A stretch of DNA of 9,187 nt from Nitrosomonadales bacterium (lineage in GTDB: Bacteria; Pseudomonadota; Gammaproteobacteria; Burkholderiales; Nitrosomonadaceae). The stretch lies in contig SPBV01000064.1 in NCBI GenBank assembly GCA_004525885.1, forward strand, positions 1 through 9,187, given 5' to 3'. A program made the translations under genes and the position numbers. Every line of letters begins with the position of its first letter. The first letter of the stretch is position 1. A model generated the notes under the pieces. It searched no databases. It saw only the letters and a list, made by a program, of their open reading frames with translations, and was not told the DNA's origin. Shown one piece after another: positions 5,440 to 9,187 of the stretch.

Positions 5440-6864
5440 GTGCTTGAGAAAAAACTAGAGGAAGCACGTTTACGCAACACTAAACTCAGAAAGAAAATAA
5501 TAATTAGTTTTATTATAACCATTGCTGTTTGTAGTTTGATACTGGTTAGTCTGTCCTCTTTTAATTTCACCACCCCAAAGGATGCTCCTGCTGTTAAGGT
5601 TTCTAAAAAGAAGAAGCCAGTTGAAGCAGACATTGAAAAAGTTAGAGACGAGTTTAAAGAAAAACTTCAGCAATATAAAAATGAGCTGGAGCCGCGTCTT
5701 CAAGCGGCTAATATTAAACGTTGGAATCAGAATGCTTTATTCGAGATTAATGAGCTAGAGAAAAGGGTGATGCTCAATTTTAGCAACAGCGATTACCCGA
5801 ATGCACTAGATAATATGCAATTATTAAAAGCTAAAACATTAGCGATTTTGGAAGAATCAGAACAGATTTTTAAAGAAAGCATGGAGAAAGCCACATTTTT
5901 TTTGGCAGACGATCACTATGAAGAAGCAAAATTACATGTTGGAAAAGCATTGGTGGTTGCGCCGCGATCTCCAGAGGCTTTAGCGCTTCAGCAAGATATT
6001 GAAAAACTCCAGCATATCCTCCCGCTCTTAAATAAAGCAAAGGTTGCCCGTGCCGAGCAAGATTTGCAGAAGGAATATAATTTGTTACAGCAGATCATGC
6101 AGATTAGTTCGGATCGCATCGAAGTAACTAAACGATCGGATTTGTTGAGACAACTAATAAAAAATAAAAAGTTTGATGCACATATTTCATCAGGCTTTAC
6201 TGAAATAGAAAACAAACGGATAAAAGAAGCCAGACACTATTATCAGGAAGCAGAGAAGGTTGATCCAAAGCGTAAGGAACTTAAGGTTCTTTTAGGTCAG
6301 ATATTGGAACAAGAGAAAGCACTTCGAATTCAGCAAGCTATCAGGCAAGCAGAGCAAGCAATCCAACAAGATAACTGGCAACAAGCTAAGGCTAGCTTTT
6401 CTGATGTTATAAAAGAAACACCAGAAGATGAGACAGCAATAGAAGGGCTAAAACGTGCTAATGAGATTCTGGGTCTTCAGACAAGTCTTAGCCAATATAT
6501 TAAAGATCCTTATCGTCTCGCACATAGCAGTGTTTTGAGAGGGGCGAACAAGACATTGACGCAAGCACAGAATGCTTTAGGTTATAGTATTGAGATAAAG
6601 AAACAATCGGAAGAATTGCATAAGCTGATTGCAATTTTCAATCGGTTGATTCCCGTCACGATCGTGTCTGATAACAAGACTTTTGTATTTGTTCGTGGTG
6701 TAGGCAAGGTGGGTGTCATTTCTCAAAAAATGATTCAGCTAAAACCTGGAAATTATACATTTGAAGGAACGCGTATCGGTTTTAAGTCAAAGTTATTGCA
6801 GGTGCTAATTCCATATGATCAAAATAACTATAGTGTCCACATGATTTGTGATGAGCCTATTTAA
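5440..6864 (+). CDS. Inner-membrane protein with TPR-like repeats and PEGA-like C-terminus
   Basis: The 474-residue protein starts at GTG 5440, the only usual start after the in-frame stop at 5410-5412; no good Shine-Dalgarno is visible, so coupling to the preceding gene is likely. A short basic amphipathic helix (1-19, many Lys/Arg/Glu) precedes one membrane segment (about 20-40). The positive-inside rule places the rest in the periplasm. Residues 55-145 are a Lys/Glu-rich, probably coiled-coil region. Helical TPR-like pairs follow: about 150-190 (Y160-E-E-A-K, then P175-R-S-P-E-A), 250-285 (I261-K-E-A-R-H-Y-Y, V274-D-P) and 297-340 (W313-Q-Q-A-K, P328-E-D-E-T-A). The C-terminus (404-474) is a beta-rich, PEGA-like domain (P405-V-T-I-V-S-D, L435-K-P-G-N-Y-T-F-E-G, R445-x-G-F). 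From memory, this layout ending in E-P-I recurs in conserved hypothetical proteins of Proteobacteria. It overlaps the next gene by 14 nt and is probably a scaffold. Confidence 0.75.
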   Translation: MLEKKLEEARLRNTKLRKKIIISFIITIAVCSLILVSLSSFNFTTPKDAPAVKVSKKKKPVEADIEKVRDEFKEKLQQYKNELEPRLQAANIKRWNQNALFEINELEKRVMLNFSNSDYPNALDNMQLLKAKTLAILEESEQIFKESMEKATFFLADDHYEEAKLHVGKALVVAPRSPEALALQQDIEKLQHILPLLNKAKVARAEQDLQKEYNLLQQIMQISSDRIEVTKRSDLLRQLIKNKKFDAHISSGFTEIENKRIKEARHYYQEAEKVDPKRKELKVLLGQILEQEKALRIQQAIRQAEQAIQQDNWQQAKASFSDVIKETPEDETAIEGLKRANEILGLQTSLSQYIKDPYRLAHSSVLRGANKTLTQAQNALGYSIEIKKQSEELHKLIAIFNRLIPVTIVSDNKTFVFVRGVGKVGVISQKMIQLKPGNYTFEGTRIGFKSKLLQVLIPYDQNNYSVHMICDEPI

Positions 6865-8869
6865 TGAAAAATTAGATCAGGCGAGAAAACGGCAAAGACG
6901 AATATATCTTTTCTCTAGTTTAACGGTAATGAGTATTCTTTTGTTTATGGTAGTACTGTTTGTTTTTTCGCGTGGCACTCGTGTGGAGATCATGCCTATT
7001 GAAGCAAATGATTTGGCAAAGATCAACGTGTTAGAAGGTTTGAGCTTTAGTATCGGAGATGTGGTGTATTCGCTTGCCGGGAATCCGGTTATTAGTGCGT
7101 CTGCTCCGGGTTTTAAGGTTGCAACGAAAACTATTGATTCAGTATATATAGGTAAGGTTTTTCCGCTTGAGTTATTTGAATTGCCGGGGCGTCTGGTCAT
7201 CAAAATATCTGGAGATGAAAGAGCCCTTCCAAAGACTGCTTGGAAAATCAATGGTCGTGACATTGATCTCTCGAATAAGCTTGATCTCGAATTAGAGGCT
7301 GGATCCTATACCGTTACGATTAATAATCCTTTTTTTCAAACTAAAGTACTGAATGTTGAGATTGAGCGGCGCAAACAAACAGAATTGCAGGTTGATTTGC
7401 AACCTGTCGATGGTATGCTGAATATTTCTTCGAAGCCTAATGGTGCTAAGGTTTTCCTTAATGAAATGTTGATTGGAGAAACGCCTTTAGAGTATAGGCA
7501 AATTGGTGGTCAATATACTTTGCGTGTTACAGCCGAAAACTATACTGAAACAATTGAGAAGTTCGAGATTACCCAGTCTACACAGGAAGTAAAGCGCAAT
7601 TATCAGCTTGGGCATAAGAAGACAAAAGTTTTTCTTAAACTAGCACCAGAAGGTGGAACGCTCCTTGTAAATGGTATTCAAAAAAAAGAACCACTTTTCC
7701 TCGATACGATAGTAGAACATCGTCTAACTTATATGAAAGCGGGTTATTACACAGAAACTAAATTAGTGCAGCTTTCAGCAGATCAAAAAAAAGAAATCTC
7801 CTTTCAACTAGAAGCAGAAATCGGTCAGGTAAAGATTTCTTCTTCGCCAATTGCATCGATATGGATTAATGGTAAAGACTATGGTATCAGTCCCATCAAT
7901 ATTACTCTTCCAGCAGCGACTCATCAGATCACCTTCAAAAAACCGGGGTACCGCTCTGTATCAAGAACTATAAAACCCACGGGAAAATCTATTCAAAAGA
8001 TATCAGCCACATTGCTAACCGAATACCAAGCCCGATTGCAGGAAGCGCCACGAGAATTGACTAACCAAGTCGGGATCAAATTAAAGCTATTTGTGATGCG
8101 AGAGCACTTGACTATGGGCGCATCACGTTCTGAAAAAGGCCAGCGCGCCAATGAATTTTTGAGAAATGTAATTCTAACGAAGCCATTCTATGCTGGTATT
8201 TTTGAAATAACGAATAGCCAATTTGTAAAATTTAACCCAAAAAAAGGTCAGGGGGCTGCCAATATCCCTATTACTTCGATTAGATGGCAAGAAGCAGCGG
8301 CTTACTGTAATTGGTTAAGTAAAAAAGAAAAACTTCAACTCTTCTATGAAATTACGAATGGTAGGGTGAACGATTTTAATACAAACGCTGATGGCTATCG
8401 CTTACTTAGTGAAGCAGAATGGGAATGGCTGGCGCGCAAGTCAGGAAAAACTAAACAAACTATTTTTTCCTGGGGAAATGAGGCGATCGTACCGCCTAAC
8501 ACTGCAAATATCGCAGATGAAACGGCTAAAGGCCAGGTGGCATTATATGTGCCTAATTATAATGATGGTTATGTTAGCGTTGCTCCCGTCGGCAGCTTCA
8601 GTAGAGAATTGTCTGGTCTTTATGATATGGCTGGGAATATTAGTGAATGGGTTCATGATGTCTATTCTGTCATGCCGCCAATGACGAATACAACCGTGAG
8701 TGATCCAATGGGTGAACAGCATGGACAGTCGCATGTAATCAAGGGGGCCAATTTTCGCTCTGGCTCAATTACCTTGCTCCGGCCTGCATTTAGGGAGGGA
8801 TTGGCTGCTGAACGTGACGATGTAGGATTCCGAATTGGACGTTATCTCTATGGGGGGAAAAATGAGTAA
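6851..8869 (+). CDS. Inner-membrane protein with PEGA repeats and FGE-sulfatase (SUMF1) domain
   Basis: This 672-residue protein has a basic N-terminal helix (K7 to R17), one membrane segment at about 18-39, and a long periplasmic part. At least two classical PEGA repeats are visible: 187-241 (S193-S-K-P-N-G-A-K-V, I208-G-E-T-P-L) and 325-388 (S330-S-S-P, I339-N-G-K, P365-G-Y). Related units lie at about 112-182 and 257-322. PEGA repeats are surface or periplasmic beta-domains of unclear binding role. Residues about 415-668 form an FGE-sulfatase/SUMF1 fold: M422-G, E452-I-T-N-S-Q-F, W479-Q-E-A-A-A-Y-C-N-W-L, Y516-R-L-L-S-E-A-E-W-E, S540-W-G-N, P579-V-G-S-F, L590-Y-D-M-A-G-N-I-S-E-W and D657-V-G-F-R. 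The only cysteine in the protein is C486, so the two copper-binding cysteines of true FGE are missing and sulfatase activation is not expected. ATG 6851 is chosen over GTG 6848. It overlaps the genes on both sides. Confidence 0.85.
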   Translation: MSLFNEKLDQARKRQRRIYLFSSLTVMSILLFMVVLFVFSRGTRVEIMPIEANDLAKINVLEGLSFSIGDVVYSLAGNPVISASAPGFKVATKTIDSVYIGKVFPLELFELPGRLVIKISGDERALPKTAWKINGRDIDLSNKLDLELEAGSYTVTINNPFFQTKVLNVEIERRKQTELQVDLQPVDGMLNISSKPNGAKVFLNEMLIGETPLEYRQIGGQYTLRVTAENYTETIEKFEITQSTQEVKRNYQLGHKKTKVFLKLAPEGGTLLVNGIQKKEPLFLDTIVEHRLTYMKAGYYTETKLVQLSADQKKEISFQLEAEIGQVKISSSPIASIWINGKDYGISPINITLPAATHQITFKKPGYRSVSRTIKPTGKSIQKISATLLTEYQARLQEAPRELTNQVGIKLKLFVMREHLTMGASRSEKGQRANEFLRNVILTKPFYAGIFEITNSQFVKFNPKKGQGAANIPITSIRWQEAAAYCNWLSKKEKLQLFYEITNGRVNDFNTNADGYRLLSEAEWEWLARKSGKTKQTIFSWGNEAIVPPNTANIADETAKGQVALYVPNYNDGYVSVAPVGSFSRELSGLYDMAGNISEWVHDVYSVMPPMTNTTVSDPMGEQHGQSHVIKGANFRSGSITLLRPAFREGLAAERDDVGFRIGRYLYGGKNE

Positions 8870-9008
8870 GCTAAAAAAAGCATTAAAAAAAAGAAGTGTA
8901 CAGTGGCTTGTAGTGCTGGTTGCTCTTTTTGTTACTACGGCAACCGTGTATGCGTTGATACCGGCTATTAGTCTAAATTCTCCCACATCTTTTCCTGTGG
9001 ATATTTGA
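8862..9008 (+). CDS. 48-residue single-pass membrane protein, function unknown
   Basis: ATG 8862 lies inside the end of the previous gene (8-nt overlap, ATGAGTAA) behind a GGGGGG run (8852-8857) that can act as a purine-rich ribosome binding site. The product has a strongly basic start (eight of the first eleven residues are Met, Lys or Arg), one hydrophobic helix at about 14-36, and a short polar tail ending in D-I. The topology should be N-in with a short periplasmic end. Its stop is one base before the start of the MotA/TolQ/ExbB-like gene. Tight packing on both sides argues that it is real although small. It could be an assembly or regulatory subunit of the complex; nothing in it identifies a family. 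Confidence 0.7.
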   Translation: MSKLKKALKKRSVQWLVVLVALFVTTATVYALIPAISLNSPTSFPVDI

Positions 9009-9009
9009 T

Positions 9010-9187
9010 ATGTCTGATATCGTTAAAAGTTTTGTTGTTCTGATTGTTTCTGTCATTCTTGTCCATCTTGCTTATATCGGCTTTGTTCGTCCAGAAGCTG
9101 AATTTCTACTTGAGGCAGCAAAACAGGCAAGTCAATCAGCGCCTCGTGACTTAGTAATTGTCCTCAAAGATTATGAACAGGAGATCT
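9010..9187 (+). CDS. Probable MotA/TolQ/ExbB-type proton channel protein, 3' part outside window
   Basis: The first 59 residues are visible. ATG 9010 follows the previous stop by one base, with GTGGA (8997-9001) as a weak binding site. The protein opens with a hydrophobic segment (about 6-24), then a charged, probably helical section with R27-P-E-A-E, A37-K-Q-A, and R46-D-L-V-I-V-L-K-D-Y-E-Q-E-I. From memory, the R-D-L-V-I-x-L-K-D-(Y/F)-E-Q-x-I block occurs in proteins annotated as MotA/TolQ/ExbB family in gammaproteobacteria. The diagnostic channel helices would lie beyond the right edge, so this is provisional. If correct, the operon encodes an ion-driven membrane machine and an ExbD/TolR- or MotB/OmpA-like partner should follow. 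Confidence 0.5.
   Translation, partial: MSDIVKSFVVLIVSVILVHLAYIGFVRPEAEFLLEAAKQASQSAPRDLVIVLKDYEQEI

Noticed and set aside
6877..7263. Minus-strand open frame of 128 codons
   Set aside because: It is antisense to the PEGA/FGE gene, with no start signal or recognisable domain.

Overview
The window is AT-rich and looks like a proteobacterial chromosome, most likely beta- or gammaproteobacterial. The evidence is an RpoE/AlgU-type sigma factor followed by an RseA-type anti-sigma protein, a Blc-type outer-membrane lipocalin, and Gram-negative style lipoprotein and export signals. Non-ATG starts are common: GTG for blc and the TPR gene; TTG for rpoE, rseA and the first gene of the large operon. 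A nitrifier-like betaproteobacterium (Nitrosomonas type) is a guess from general similarity only. No rRNA or tRNA gene, insertion sequence or CRISPR array was found.

Left part (1-1476): the start of a leftward lipocalin gene (blc) runs off the left edge. A region of about 350 bp separates it from the rightward pair rpoE-rseA. The RseA-like protein is only about 85 residues and consists of just the sigma-binding part, with no membrane segment or periplasmic domain. The blc leader carries a good match to a sigma-E promoter facing blc, so the divergent sigma factor may control this envelope gene.

Middle (1477-3516): two gene-poor stretches flank one exported seven-bladed beta-propeller protein related to virginiamycin B lyase (Vgb). 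Its ribosome binding site is near perfect and also contains the stop codon of a possible in-frame 14-codon upstream ORF. The second gap holds a GGGGGTAT direct repeat and a stretch that reads like a coding remnant.

Right part (3517-9187): a tightly packed rightward operon of at least six genes. They encode an exported protein with a Gly/Ser-rich linker, a lipoprotein with a glycine-rich hairpin-like segment, an inner-membrane protein with TPR-like repeats and a PEGA-like C-terminus, an inner-membrane protein with PEGA repeats and a formylglycine-generating-enzyme (FGE/SUMF1) fold, a 48-residue single-pass membrane protein, and the start of a probable MotA/TolQ/ExbB-type proton channel protein. 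Gaps are at most 14 nt and two junctions overlap. Three of the membrane proteins share one design: a short basic, lysine/arginine-rich helix, one membrane segment, then the rest in the periplasm. Together they suggest an envelope-spanning, possibly proton-motive-force driven complex of unknown function. It is the most interesting element here and continues past the right edge.
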